A stretch of 64,000 bases of DNA, taken from positions 1 to 64,000 of the forward strand of contig NZ_CAKSNX010000005.1 of NCBI RefSeq assembly GCF_934476685.1, given 5' to 3'. The notes below the pieces were generated by a model, which was not told where the DNA came from, did no database searches, and saw only the letters and a list, made by a program, of their open reading frames with translations. The translations under genes were made by a program, and so were the position numbers. This document shows positions 49,557 through 59,021 of the stretch, one piece after another. Origin of the DNA: an uncultured Ruminococcus sp. (GTDB taxonomy: Bacteria; Bacillota; Clostridia; Oscillospirales; Ruminococcaceae). The first letter of the stretch is position 1. Every line of letters begins with the position of its first letter.

Positions 49557-49585
49557 ATTATCTCACTTTTCCCCCGATTTGTCAA
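49557..49585 (-). promoter_or_regulatory. Promoter of rimO-pgsA
   Basis: Minus strand TTGACA (49580-49585) and GATAAT (49557-49562), 17-base spacer, 52 bases before the rimO start. Confidence 0.75.
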
Positions 49586-49795
49586 GACCTTTCATAATAT
49601 ATTAAACTGACTTTTATCAAATATCTAAAAAACAGCCGACCAAAGACTCTCCCCTTGTCATATCGACTATGAAACGTCAAAAAACGCCGTCCTCCCCGCA
49701 AAACGCAGCCAAATTGTCAAAAAATACACCTAAAGAGATCCCCCACACCTGCCCGTAAAACTCCCCCATTCCACCCTCACCACATTCCGCACATC

Positions 49796-49830
49796 AAAAA
49801 AGAGGCAGTCCAAAACCACCTCTTTTACCG
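49796..49830. terminator. Hairpin in the rimO/SGNH intergenic gap
   Basis: AAAAGAGG...CCTCTTTT flanked by A and T runs on both sides. The function is unclear because the closest genes read away from it or begin beyond the repeat. Confidence 0.45.
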
Positions 49831-50002
49831 AGCAAATATAAAACTTATCCGAAACCTGCCATACCCTAAAGCCAGCCGCATTTCACACAATGCAAACCGC
49901 CCACCAAAACATCGAACCGTGAAAAGCCGACCTAAAATTTTGCATTACCCTACGGCCGCAAACATTGAGGGCAGTAGAAAGCCTTAACAAATTTTACATA
50001 AG

Positions 50003-50418
50003 CAAGCGACCGCAGGTCGCCCCTACGCAAACAATGAGATAAAAATTCACATTAGACCGCATCAAAGCGAAAAAAGCCGATATAAGGTCTTTACAAAGTG
50101 GTTTTCAGTAAAAGCGGGCGACCGCAGGTCGCCCCTACGGAAACATTGAGCCTTAAAAACCCAAAACAAGACCTAATCAAACCGAAAAGAACCAATACAA
50201 GACCTCATCAAATTTGGTTTTAGTAAAAGTTATATCTCAGTTTCTTCCGAGCGCAAATGAGAAGTTCGGACAGCAGACAGCGAGCTTGTCGAGTGTCCCG
50301 AATTACCCCGTCCGGGAGGACTCTTCCGAGCACGAAAGTAAAAGGCCCGACAGCAGACAGCGAGTTTACCGAGCGTCCCGAACCGAGCCGCCCGCCCGAG
50401 GGCGCCCGTCTGGGAAGA
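50003..50418 (+). repeat. Dispersed modular intergenic repeat, copy 2 (expanded)
   Basis: Largest copy: module A twice (50007-50035, 50118-50145), module B at about 50195-50262, module C twice (50270-50325 and 50345-50380). It ends exactly at the stop codon of the SGNH gene, and 49590-50000 upstream of it contains only unmarked AC-rich sequence. Confidence 0.85.
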
Positions 50419-51672
50419 CTAGGACGTATAGCCAAATGCTAATATTTGTCCCATGGTTTCTTCATCTCCGTCTGCCATGGAGATCTCTACCCTGTATTTC
50501 GTGTCCTCAGGCATCATCGCAATGTTCTGCACCTGCGCATTTCCCCAACCGTTCGGACTTACCGCCTCGTATACACTGTCATCATATTCCTCTCCGTCTG
50601 CCGTCACCTTAACGTGCAGTCCACCGTATGATCCCGCCTGTACCTCCTTGTATATCATGTACAGGAACTTTGCCTCGATCTCAAATACTATCGGGTCATT
50701 TCCTGCGTCACGCTGATGCGTCCAGCCGTTGGTGAACGTCGCTATGTCCGTTCCCTTCTCCCAGCTGCCCATCTCTATCGGCTCTATTCCGTCATTTTCC
50801 ACCATGTGTGCGTCAACTTCCCTCGGCGAGTATACGTCCTCCATCGGCATCACATATTCACCCTCAGGTTCAACGTCCATCACCGTGTCAAAGTAATAAT
50901 CTACCATCGACGCAACAAGCTTGTGTCCCTCAACGTTCGGGTGCGACTGATCGTCAGAAAAATCTTCCCACTTCATTCGTCCGTTGGCAAATAAATACCT
51001 CAGCGCATCACAGTAAGATATCATCGGTAAATTGTACCCCGTGCCTATCTCCTTCATGTAATCCTGCGCAGAGTGATCCTCCGCCGTCACAGAAAACAGC
51101 AGAACTACCGCTATGTTCTTCTCCAGCAACGTCTTTACAATAGATTCGTATGCGTTCTGATAGTCAGGCTCACTGCCGTCATTTACCGCAAATTCAATGA
51201 ATACCACATCAGGATCATATGCCAGCACATCTCTGTCAAGCCTTAAAATTCCAAGCTTTGACGGAGTTCCGCTCAGCCCCGCATTGTGATACTTTACATT
51301 GTCCCCCGTACCAAACTTCTCCGCAAAATGCTCATACGTCAGCTTTGCGTAACAGTCATCAGGACCAGCCGAAATGCCCTCCGTTATCGAACCGCCTAAG
51401 TATGCAATGGTCACATCTTCCCCTGCCTGCGCACGTTTTATAACGTCCTGCATCATCGAGGTGTTTCCATAGGATACCATAGCCTTGTCCAGCATAGCCT
51501 GATTCCATTCCTCATCAGTTTCAGGGAGCTTCTCAGCCTCCGAGCTTTCCGCAGCAGAACTATCCGCCTTGCCCGAACTGCTCTCGCTCTCACTTCCCCC
51601 TGCACAGCCTGCCATGCAGCAAATCGCCATAGCGCAGGCAGTCAGCATAGCCGCAAATCTTTTCATCTTCAT
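50419..51672 (-). CDS. Secreted SGNH/GDSL hydrolase lipoprotein (carbohydrate esterase-like)
   Basis: 417 residues. AMAICCMAGCAGGSESESSS gives a signal peptide with lipobox MAGC. Block I IAYLGGSITEG holds the nucleophile Ser, VFIEFAVNDGS is block III-like, and DQSHPNVEGHKLV holds the catalytic Asp-His pair. A C-terminal beta domain of about 150 residues follows. Anchored outside, it may deacetylate plant polysaccharides, in line with the host's glycosidases. Substrate is not evident. Confidence 0.87.
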   Translation of the reverse strand: MKMKRFAAMLTACAMAICCMAGCAGGSESESSSGKADSSAAESSEAEKLPETDEEWNQAMLDKAMVSYGNTSMMQDVIKRAQAGEDVTIAYLGGSITEGISAGPDDCYAKLTYEHFAEKFGTGDNVKYHNAGLSGTPSKLGILRLDRDVLAYDPDVVFIEFAVNDGSEPDYQNAYESIVKTLLEKNIAVVLLFSVTAEDHSAQDYMKEIGTGYNLPMISYCDALRYLFANGRMKWEDFSDDQSHPNVEGHKLVASMVDYYFDTVMDVEPEGEYVMPMEDVYSPREVDAHMVENDGIEPIEMGSWEKGTDIATFTNGWTHQRDAGNDPIVFEIEAKFLYMIYKEVQAGSYGGLHVKVTADGEEYDDSVYEAVSPNGWGNAQVQNIAMMPEDTKYRVEISMADGDEETMGQILAFGYTS

Positions 51673-51726
51673 CTTAAATTTTCCTCTCTGTCATAACGTA
51701 AACGGTTTCAATTCCCGTAAAACACA

Positions 51727-51755
51727 AAAAGTACGGTAAGAAACCGTACTTTTTG
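51727..51755. terminator. Bidirectional terminator
   Basis: AAAAAGTACGG-TAAGAAA-CCGTACTTTTT, a perfect 11-bp stem between the ABC-ATPase gene end and the SGNH gene start. Confidence 0.85.
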
Positions 51756-51782
51756 CTATGTGAATATAAATTTTTCCTAAAA

Positions 51783-52925
51783 TCAGTTGATAACAGCCTT
51801 CTCAGTTTCCTTGTCGAAGATGTGGATTCTGTTAGGATCAAGAGCAACCTGGATCTCATCCTGTGGACGAGCTGTTGATCTAGGTGAAACTCTAGCTGTA
51901 AGGTTGATACCCTCGCAAGTAAGATACAGATATGTTTCAGCACCCATCATTTCTGTTACTTCAACAGTAGCGTTGATAACGCCTGTCTTAGCAGCTGAAA
52001 GGAACATCTCCTCATCGTGGATGCACTCCGGACGAACACCAAGAATAACTTCCTGATCTACCAGTGGCTCAAGAGCCTCAGCGTCAGCCTTAGCCTCAGG
52101 AACTTCAACCTGATACTTAACGCCTCTTGAAGTCTTTGTATCCTCTGAACCGAACTCAACAACATACTTGCCGTCGATCTTGAGCAGCTTAGCGTCGATG
52201 AAGTTCATCTGAGGTGAACCGATGAATCCTGCAACGAACTGGTTAACAGGGTTCTGATAAAGGTTAGTAGGTGTGTCGATCTGCTGAATATAACCGTCCT
52301 TCATAACTACGATACGGTCGCCCATTGTCATAGCTTCTGTCTGGTCATGTGTAACGTAAATAAATGTAGTACCGAGCTTCTTGTGGAGCTTTGAGATCTC
52401 AGTTCTCATCTGTGCTCTCAGCTTAGCGTCGAGGTTTGACAGAGGCTCGTCAAGAAGGAATACCTGTGGCTCACGAACGATAGCTCTACCCAGAGCAACA
52501 CGCTGTCTCTGACCACCTGAAAGAGCCTTAGGCTTTCTGTCGAGGAGGTGAGCGATGTCGAGGATTCTAGCAGCTTCCTCAACCTTTCTAGCAATCTCAT
52601 CCTTAGGTACTTTTCTGAGCTTAAGACCAAATGCCATGTTCTCGAAAACTGTCATATGAGGATACAGAGCGTAGTTCTGGAATACCATTGCGATATCTCT
52701 GTCCTTAGGTGCAATATCATTAACGAGCTTGTCGCCGATGTAAAGCTCACCTTCACTGATTTCCTCAAGACCTGCGATCATTCTAAGTGTTGTAGACTTA
52801 CCGCATCCGGAAGGGCCTACGAGAATGATGAATTCCTTATCCTTGATTTCGATGTTGAAGTCTGATACAGCGATAACACCGCCGGCATACTTCTTATAAA
52901 TTTCTCTTAATGATACACTTGCCAT
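51783..52925 (-). CDS. msmK: Sugar ABC transporter ATP-binding protein (MsmK/UgpC type)
   Basis: 380 residues. Walker A GPSGCGKST, signature LSGGQRQ, Walker B VFLLDEPLSNLD, switch His in YVTHDQTEAMT. The C-terminal MOBE-like domain (VILGVRPECIHDEEMFLSAA) is that of MsmK-type ATPases which serve several carbohydrate importers. It stands alone, so it is probably shared between permease sets elsewhere. Own promoter at 52998-53026. Confidence 0.95.
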   Translation of the reverse strand: MASVSLREIYKKYAGGVIAVSDFNIEIKDKEFIILVGPSGCGKSTTLRMIAGLEEISEGELYIGDKLVNDIAPKDRDIAMVFQNYALYPHMTVFENMAFGLKLRKVPKDEIARKVEEAARILDIAHLLDRKPKALSGGQRQRVALGRAIVREPQVFLLDEPLSNLDAKLRAQMRTEISKLHKKLGTTFIYVTHDQTEAMTMGDRIVVMKDGYIQQIDTPTNLYQNPVNQFVAGFIGSPQMNFIDAKLLKIDGKYVVEFGSEDTKTSRGVKYQVEVPEAKADAEALEPLVDQEVILGVRPECIHDEEMFLSAAKTGVINATVEVTEMMGAETYLYLTCEGINLTARVSPRSTARPQDEIQVALDPNRIHIFDKETEKAVIN

Positions 52926-52997
52926 TAAAAAGAACCTCCCTGTTGAAATTTTACTAATATAATATCTAACATCAAAATATCCATTAGCTACAATAAT

Positions 52998-53026
52998 ATA
53001 ATAACAAATTTTACAGGTAACCGCAA
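52998..53026 (-). promoter_or_regulatory. Promoter of the MsmK-type gene
   Basis: Minus strand TTGCGG (53021-53026) and TATTAT (52998-53003), 17-base spacer. Confidence 0.6.
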
Positions 53027-53113
53027 GAGTTTTTTTAACTAAACTTTACTATATCTCATTATGTATATTGACGAAAAATAACTAAGCGTTACCATAAAAA
53101 TACAATCTGGAAG

Positions 53114-53851
53114 CTATCGTGCCAATAAATTTTCAACATCTTTGTGCATAATCTCCAAACACTCGCCCAGTGCCAAATTTGTGTCCAGCTGCATATCTCC
53201 GATAGCCGTCCGCTTGAGAAATATCACTTTATTGCCCAGCGTTCCAAACATTCTTTTGACCTGATGAAACTTTCCCTCGTGAAGAATAAGCGTGCATTCG
53301 TAAGGGTCACTGTCCGAGCCTTTGAACTCCGCCGGCAGACATTTTTCCCTGCCGTTGTCGCCGTCAATGGTCATTCCCTCAGCCATTATCTCGCCGTAGC
53401 TCTCCTCCCACGGCTTTTCCAGCCTTACAAAATAAGTCTTAGGCACATGGCTTTTTGGCGACAGCATTCTGTGTGAAAGCTCCCCGTCGTCAGTGATAAG
53501 CACAAAACCCTCCGTGTCCTTATCGAGCCTCCCCGCAGGGAAAAGCCCCTCACGCATAAGCTCCTGCGGCACAAGCTCCAGCACCGTTTTCGACTCTCCA
53601 TCCTTCGTTGAGCATACCACGCCCTGCGGCTTGTTGAGCATTATGTAAACGTGTTCCCTGTAAACAAGCCTTTTTCCGTCTATAAATATCTCATCGTCAA
53701 CGCTCACCTTAGCGTCCGAGCGAGCCATAAGCTTGCCGTTCACCATGACTTTTTTCTTTAAGCAGAGCTTTTTCACGTCCGCCCTCGAAATGCCGTATAT
53801 CTGCGAAGAAACCAGCCTGTCAAGGCGCATCATACTGCCTTTTCCGCCCAT
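53114..53851 (-). CDS. Pseudouridine synthase, RsuA/RluB family
   Basis: 245 residues. An S4-like N-terminus (MRLDRLVSSQIYGISRADVK) and catalytic GRLDKDTEGFVLITDDG with the Asp of GRLD. C-terminal FHQVKRMFGTLGNKVIFLKR. It modifies rRNA uridine; small- or large-subunit target cannot be told. ATG at 53851 follows GAGG and overlaps nothing; next gene upstream is the MATE pump one base away. Confidence 0.94.
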   Translation of the reverse strand: MGGKGSMMRLDRLVSSQIYGISRADVKKLCLKKKVMVNGKLMARSDAKVSVDDEIFIDGKRLVYREHVYIMLNKPQGVVCSTKDGESKTVLELVPQELMREGLFPAGRLDKDTEGFVLITDDGELSHRMLSPKSHVPKTYFVRLEKPWEESYGEIMAEGMTIDGDNGREKCLPAEFKGSDSDPYECTLILHEGKFHQVKRMFGTLGNKVIFLKRTAIGDMQLDTNLALGECLEIMHKDVENLLAR

Positions 53852-53852
53852 T

Positions 53853-55214
53853 TTACACGTCCTCCATGACCGATATCTCTTTTTTCTTTACATTAAGGAA
53901 GAATATGGTTCCAAGCGTTACAGAGCATATTTCCGCAATGATGAATGACCACCATACAGCGTCGATGTTGCCAGTTTTCGACAGCAGATAAGCCACAGGC
54001 AGCAGCACAACGAGCTGTCTTGCGAATGACATTATCATAGCGTAAACGCCGTGTCCAAGCGCCTGAAGAGATGATGAAAGAATGATTCCTGCGGACGCAA
54101 TAACGAAGTGCAGACTGATTATCCTCAGCGCAGGAACGCCTATTTCAAGCATTTTGCCGCTTGCCTCGAACATACCGAGGAGCTGTTTCGGGAATATCTG
54201 CATAACCAGCGTACCAACGAACATAATGAGCGCCGCAATAAGGAAAGCGTACTTCATCGTCGCCATTATACGGCGTTTCTTTCTCGCACCGTAGTTGTAA
54301 GCCATTATCGGTATAAGACCGTTGTTCAGACCGAAGATAGGCATAAAGATGAAACTCTGAAGCTTGAAGTATACACCGAACACCGCAACGGCAGTTTTCG
54401 AGAACTCAATAAGTATCTTGTTGAAGCCGAAATTCATTATCGAGCTTATGGACTGCATGATTATCGACGGCAGACCCACCGCATATATCTTCTTTATGAT
54501 AGACAAATTAGGACTATATTGCTTTAAATTAATTGTTATCTCTTTGTTAAATTTTATGTTTAAAACCAGTCCAAGCACCGCCGCAGAGAACTGTCCGATA
54601 ACGGTTGCGACCGCCGCACCTGTAACACCCATCTTAGGGAAAAATCCTACTCCGAAGATAAAGCAAGGGTCAAGAATGATGTTCACCACAGCACCCAATC
54701 CCTGAGTAAACATGGAGTAAACAGTCTTTCCCGTAGCCTGCAAAAGCTTTTCAAAGGTCATCTGCGAGAACAAACCAACGCCGAAAACAGTTATAACAGT
54801 AGTATATTCATCACCGTATTTGATTATTGCAGGGTCGCTTGTCTGCGCACGGTAAAACGTTTCAGTAAAGAATAGACCGAACACCATAAAGATGACGAAA
54901 GCCACCAGAATAAGAAAAATACCATTGTTTGCCGCCTGATTAGCACGTTTGAAATTCTTTTCGCCCAAAGATTTCGACAGCAGCGCATTGATACCAACAC
55001 CCGTACCAGCACCGATAGCGATCATCAGATTTTGGATAGGGAAAGCCATAGAAACCGCCGTAAGAGCGTCCTCGCTTATCTTCGCAACAAAGATGCTGTC
55101 AACGATGTTGTATAAAGCCTGTACCAGCATAGATATCATGATCGGTAAAGATATGCCGATCAGCAAACTGCCGACAGGCTGAGTACCCATTTTATTTTCT
55201 TTTGCCTGTTCCAT
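53853..55214 (-). CDS. MATE family efflux transporter
   Basis: 453 residues with about twelve membrane helices. PVGSLLIGISLPIMISMLVQ, ALYNIVDSIFVAKISEDALT and LGEKNFKRANQAANNG are MATE features. It exports cationic drugs or metabolites using Na+ or H+. Starts behind GTGAGGAAATGTATTT. The end of the gene meets the pseudouridine synthase gene. Confidence 0.94.
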   Translation of the reverse strand: MEQAKENKMGTQPVGSLLIGISLPIMISMLVQALYNIVDSIFVAKISEDALTAVSMAFPIQNLMIAIGAGTGVGINALLSKSLGEKNFKRANQAANNGIFLILVAFVIFMVFGLFFTETFYRAQTSDPAIIKYGDEYTTVITVFGVGLFSQMTFEKLLQATGKTVYSMFTQGLGAVVNIILDPCFIFGVGFFPKMGVTGAAVATVIGQFSAAVLGLVLNIKFNKEITINLKQYSPNLSIIKKIYAVGLPSIIMQSISSIMNFGFNKILIEFSKTAVAVFGVYFKLQSFIFMPIFGLNNGLIPIMAYNYGARKKRRIMATMKYAFLIAALIMFVGTLVMQIFPKQLLGMFEASGKMLEIGVPALRIISLHFVIASAGIILSSSLQALGHGVYAMIMSFARQLVVLLPVAYLLSKTGNIDAVWWSFIIAEICSVTLGTIFFLNVKKKEISVMEDV

Positions 55215-55312
55215 AAATACATTTCCTCACTTATAGCTATAATTTTACTCTAACCTTTTTATTATAGCACACTCCGACACAATAATAGTTAAAAAACTAT
55301 TAACTATTGTCT

Positions 55313-55530
55313 TCCCAGACGGGGTAATTCGCTACGCTCGACAAGCTCGCTGTCTGCTGTGCGGTCTGTTACTTTGCGCTCGGAAGAAACCGAGATATGG
55401 CTTTTACTGAAACCCACTTTGATGAGGTCTTGTATCGGCTCTTTTCACTTTGATGCGGTCTAATGTGGATTTTCTCTCAACGTTTCCGTAGGGGCGACCT
55501 GCGGTCGCCCGCTTATACCAATCCTAGCTT
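55313..55530 (-). repeat. Dispersed modular intergenic repeat, copy 3 (inverted)
   Basis: On the plus strand it begins with the module C complement (CGACAAGCTCGCTGTCTGCT), then module B complement (GCGCTCGGAAGAAACCGAGA...GGCTTTTACTGAAACC), then module A complement (GTTTCCGTAGGGGCGACCTG). Extra module A and B pieces continue to about 55590. Confidence 0.85.
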
Positions 55531-55652
55531 TCCTATACCTGCTGCAATTTTCAAATTACCTGCGGTCGCCCGCTTTCACTGAAACCCACTTTGCTAAAAC
55601 CTATCGCTATCCCCAATTACCTGCTATCACCACCCCCGCTCAAACTATCCGC

Positions 55653-56186
55653 CTATCCCATATCCTCTCCCCCAGCCAGCTTCTCCATCCAAACCATATC
55701 ATATACCTTCCCGAACTTCACTCCGCATTTGTGAAACCTGCCGCATATGCTGTACCCCATCTTCTCGTGAAAATGTACACTGCCCAACGTCAGATATTCG
55801 TCCTCTTCCACCGGGTATGCTATGCAGGCGTAAAAATTCGTTATCCCCTGCTGCGCCAAACGCCTCTCCAATTCGCAGTATAATGCCTTTCCTATGCCTA
55901 AACCATGCATACCATCTTCTATGTAAATGCTCATCTCCGCACAGTGCGAGTATGCCGCCCTAGGGTGAAAACGTCCGCCGTATGCGTACCCCACTACCCT
56001 GCCGTCATATTCCGCCGCAATGTATGGGTATTCCCTCAAAGTCCCCTCTATCCGTCCGCTGAATTCCTCCACCGACGGTACATCATATTCAAAGGTTATC
56101 GCCGTCTTTTCCACATAAGGCGCATATATCTCCAGAAAACGTCCTGCGTCCCCCACTGCTGCGTCCCTTATCTCTATTTTTCCCAT
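55653..56186 (-). CDS. GNAT acetyltransferase (phosphinothricin acetyltransferase-like)
   Basis: 177 residues from ATG at 56186 with AAAGGGTG upstream. IEIRDAAVGDAGRFLEIYAP, YVEKTAITFEYDVPSVEEFS and the CoA loop GLGIGKALYCELERRL match the PAT-like group that acetylates amino-acid-like amines. Substrate unknown. Confidence 0.88.
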   Translation of the reverse strand: MGKIEIRDAAVGDAGRFLEIYAPYVEKTAITFEYDVPSVEEFSGRIEGTLREYPYIAAEYDGRVVGYAYGGRFHPRAAYSHCAEMSIYIEDGMHGLGIGKALYCELERRLAQQGITNFYACIAYPVEEDEYLTLGSVHFHEKMGYSICGRFHKCGVKFGKVYDMVWMEKLAGGEDMG

Positions 56187-56220
56187 AACTGTCACCCTTT
56201 TTCACCAAAATTTACAACGC

Positions 56221-56268
56221 AAAAAAAATGTGCGGACTCCAAAGTTTCCCCCGAAGTGCCGCACATAT
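56221..56268 (-). terminator. Intrinsic terminator of the hisS-aspS operon
   Basis: Minus strand: ATGTGCGG...CCGCACAT with inner pairs, followed by TTTTTTTT. It starts after the aspS stop codon. Confidence 0.8.
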
Positions 56269-56275
56269 TATCCTA

Positions 56276-58054
56276 TCAGTTTTCCTTAACGTCCTTTATG
56301 GCAATGGACAGCTCATCAAGCTGCTTCTCGTCTACAACAGACGGACACTCGCTCATAAGTTCGCTTGCGTTCTGTACCTTCGGGAACGCTACTACATCTC
56401 TCAGCGACTCCGCTCCGCACATTATCATGGAAATTCTGTCCAGTCCTATTCCCATTCCGCCGTGAGGAGGCGCAGCATATCTGTATGCGTCCACAAGGAA
56501 TCCGAACTTAGCCTCTATCTCCTCATCGCTCATTCCAAGCGACTCGAACATCTTCTGCTGAAGCTCATAATCTGTTATTCTCATTGAACCCGATGAAAGC
56601 TCCGTGCCGTTGAGTACAAGGTCGAATGCCTTCGCCCTTACCTTTTCAGGTGCGCTGTCAAGATACTCTATGCACTCTTCCATAGGCATAGTGAACGGGT
56701 GATGAGCCGCAAGCCATTCGCCTGTTTCATCGTCCTTCTCAAAGAACGGCATCTCTGTTATCCAAAGGAAGTTGTAACCCTCCTGTATCATTCCAAGACG
56801 CTTTCCGCAGATAAGTCTGAGCGCACCCAGTACGTTCAGCACTATCTTGTTCCTGTCTGCGCAGATAAGTACAAGATCTCCCTTTTCCGCACCAAGAGCA
56901 GCTGTTATCTTCTCCAGATCTCCCTCGCCTAAGAACTTCTTGAATGAGCAGTTCGGCTCGTCTGCCCAGCGAATGTATGCAAGACCTTTCGCACCGATAC
57001 CCTTTGCGTGTTCGGTCAGCTTGTCTATCTCTTTTCTTGTGTATGTCTGTGCGCCGCCCTTTGCAACTATTGCACGAACAGAACCGCCGTTCTCGATAGC
57101 AGACTTGAATACAACGAAATCAATGTCCTTTACCGTTTCTGTGATGTCCTGTATCTCCATGCCGAAACGTGTGTCAGGCTTGTCCGAACCGTATCTGTTC
57201 ATAGCGTCCGCAAAAGTCATTCTCGGCAGCGGCAGCGGGATATCAACACCCAGTACGTCCTTGAAAAGTCTGTGTACAAGACCTTCGCCCATTTCAAGCA
57301 GATCATCAACGTCAACAAATGACATTTCAAGGTCGATCTGTGTGAACTCAGGCTGTCTGTCCGCTCTCAGATCTTCATCTCTGAAACATCTTGCCAGCTG
57401 AACATATCTGTCATAACCCGATATCATAAGCAGCTGCTTGTATATCTGCGGCGACTGCGGAAGAGCGTAGAACTTTCCCTTATGCACTCTCGACGGAACA
57501 AGATAATCTCTCGCTCCCTCAGGAGTTGACTTCATCATCATAGGTGTCTCTATCTCCAGAAAACCGTTCTCGTAGAAATAATCCCTCGCCGTCTTTGCGA
57601 TCTTGTGTCTTGTGATTATATTCTTCTGAAGCTTAGGATTTCTCAGATCAAGATAACGGTATTTCAGCTTTAGCTCATCATTTACCTTGTCAGAATTTGT
57701 TACCTCAAAAGGAGTAGTTTCCGCCTTTGAAAGTATTCTCAGCTCGCTTACCGCAACCTCTATCTTACCTGTTTTCAGCTTGTTGTTCACGCTCTCTCTG
57801 GGGCGTACCATACCCTTTGCCATAAGAACATATTCGCTCTTTACCAGCTGAGCCTTCTCAAATACCGCTCTGTCAGTTTCATCATTGAACGCAAGCTGAA
57901 CAAGACCTGTCCTGTCACGCAGATTGATGAATATAAGGTTTCCCATATCTCTTACCCTGTCAGCAAAGCCGCATACAACGACCTCCTGCTCCGTTTCGGG
58001 TACTTCTCCGCAGTAATGCGTCCTGCGCATACCTTTCATTGTGTCGAGTTTCAT
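56276..58054 (-). CDS. aspS: Aspartyl-tRNA synthetase
   Basis: 592 residues, bacterial type with an inserted GAD domain. RTHYCGEVPETEQEVVVCGF opens the anticodon-binding OB fold. Class II motifs: motif 2 CFRDEDLRADRQPEFTQIDL, and motif 3 GGMGIGLDRISMIMCG. Last gene of the Asp T-box operon. Confidence 0.98.
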   Translation of the reverse strand: MKLDTMKGMRRTHYCGEVPETEQEVVVCGFADRVRDMGNLIFINLRDRTGLVQLAFNDETDRAVFEKAQLVKSEYVLMAKGMVRPRESVNNKLKTGKIEVAVSELRILSKAETTPFEVTNSDKVNDELKLKYRYLDLRNPKLQKNIITRHKIAKTARDYFYENGFLEIETPMMMKSTPEGARDYLVPSRVHKGKFYALPQSPQIYKQLLMISGYDRYVQLARCFRDEDLRADRQPEFTQIDLEMSFVDVDDLLEMGEGLVHRLFKDVLGVDIPLPLPRMTFADAMNRYGSDKPDTRFGMEIQDITETVKDIDFVVFKSAIENGGSVRAIVAKGGAQTYTRKEIDKLTEHAKGIGAKGLAYIRWADEPNCSFKKFLGEGDLEKITAALGAEKGDLVLICADRNKIVLNVLGALRLICGKRLGMIQEGYNFLWITEMPFFEKDDETGEWLAAHHPFTMPMEECIEYLDSAPEKVRAKAFDLVLNGTELSSGSMRITDYELQQKMFESLGMSDEEIEAKFGFLVDAYRYAAPPHGGMGIGLDRISMIMCGAESLRDVVAFPKVQNASELMSECPSVVDEKQLDELSIAIKDVKEN

Positions 58055-58118
58055 TTATTTGACCTTCCTTTCAAGCCTTGACCAAGCATTTTCCACGTCA
58101 GGCTTTTCATAATAAACA

Positions 58119-58676
58119 TTATTTTGTATCGTCCCCACAGTCCGTGACCTCAGCGTCCCTTATCTCTTCCACGCCCCGATCACGTATCTCCGGCTCAGGA
58201 AATTCATCAAGATATGCCCTGATGTACTTTTCGTTCCCGTCGCACAGCATAAGCAGAAATCCTGCCGCACCTATGCCGAGGAAAATATACGCTCCCTTCT
58301 GAGAACCTGCCGCATACGTTCCCACAGCGCAGAAAAGACATATGAGTACCCACAGCACAGCGATAACATACGCATATACAGGCTTTCTGAACCAGCCCTT
58401 TATGTGTGCGCCGCTCTCCGTCTTTGATACCCTGCCGTAAAATCCCGTAGAACCTCCGTCACGTCTTTTCATTCTGTGAAAATATACTTCAAAGCTGTCT
58501 GCGTCATGCCTGCCGTAATAAACGCTCTCCTGCCTGTGCATCTTCATGAACCTTGCGGTGGAAAGAATGTTTATGGTCGGCTTGTATTCCTGCAGATCGC
58601 CCTCTATCCTGCGCATGACCTTTTTAGGAGTGAGCCTTGTGTCGAACTCATACTTTTTCGGAAAAATAACAAACAT
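58119..58676 (-). CDS. Membrane protein of unknown function (185 aa)
   Basis: MFVIFPKKYEFDTRLTPKKV... then a beta-rich part ending at FYGRVSKTESGAHIKGWFRK. Two hydrophobic segments follow (YAYVIAVLWVLICLFCAVGT and GAYIFLGIGAAGFLLML). An acidic tail ends the protein. No family recognised. In the operon between the 113-residue gene and aspS, overlapping the former by one base. Confidence 0.75.
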   Translation of the reverse strand: MFVIFPKKYEFDTRLTPKKVMRRIEGDLQEYKPTINILSTARFMKMHRQESVYYGRHDADSFEVYFHRMKRRDGGSTGFYGRVSKTESGAHIKGWFRKPVYAYVIAVLWVLICLFCAVGTYAAGSQKGAYIFLGIGAAGFLLMLCDGNEKYIRAYLDEFPEPEIRDRGVEEIRDAEVTDCGDDTK

Positions 58677-59017
58677 TATTTTTTCTCTCCAATATCTCCA
58701 TTATCCGCCTTTTTCTCAACGTCAGGATACTGCGACGGATCAAATACCTTGTCGTTTATCTTTATCTGACCGCCCACCTTCGTGTTGAAAAGCATACCGT
58801 AGATCGTGCCGCATTTCGTGCATCTGAACTGGTGGAAGAACTTCTCCTTCACCCACTTGTTGTCCTTGTCCATAAGCTGATCTATGGGGCAGTTCTGATA
58901 AACTATCTCAGCGTCCCCCGAAAGCACCATTCTCGCCATAGAGCCTACGCAGAGTATATATTCCTGCGGTGTGTGTATATCCGTAACAGGCACCATTGAA
59001 CACTGTTCACATCTCAT
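58676..59017 (-). CDS. Unknown 113-aa protein with two CxxC motifs
   Basis: MRCEQCSMVPVTDIHTPQEY... and FRCTKCGTIYGMLFNTKVGG, two Cys pairs about 65 residues apart that could form a zinc site. The tail is acidic and Lys-rich. No family recognised. Follows hisS by four bases; always-coupled translation with the membrane protein is suggested by the shared base. Confidence 0.75.
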   Translation of the reverse strand: MRCEQCSMVPVTDIHTPQEYILCVGSMARMVLSGDAEIVYQNCPIDQLMDKDNKWVKEKFFHQFRCTKCGTIYGMLFNTKVGGQIKINDKVFDPSQYPDVEKKADNGDIGEKK

Positions 59018-59021
59018 GATC

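Noticed and set aside
50003..50418. CRISPR array
   Set aside because: Repeat modules are long, different from each other and not regularly spaced; there are no spacers or cas genes.
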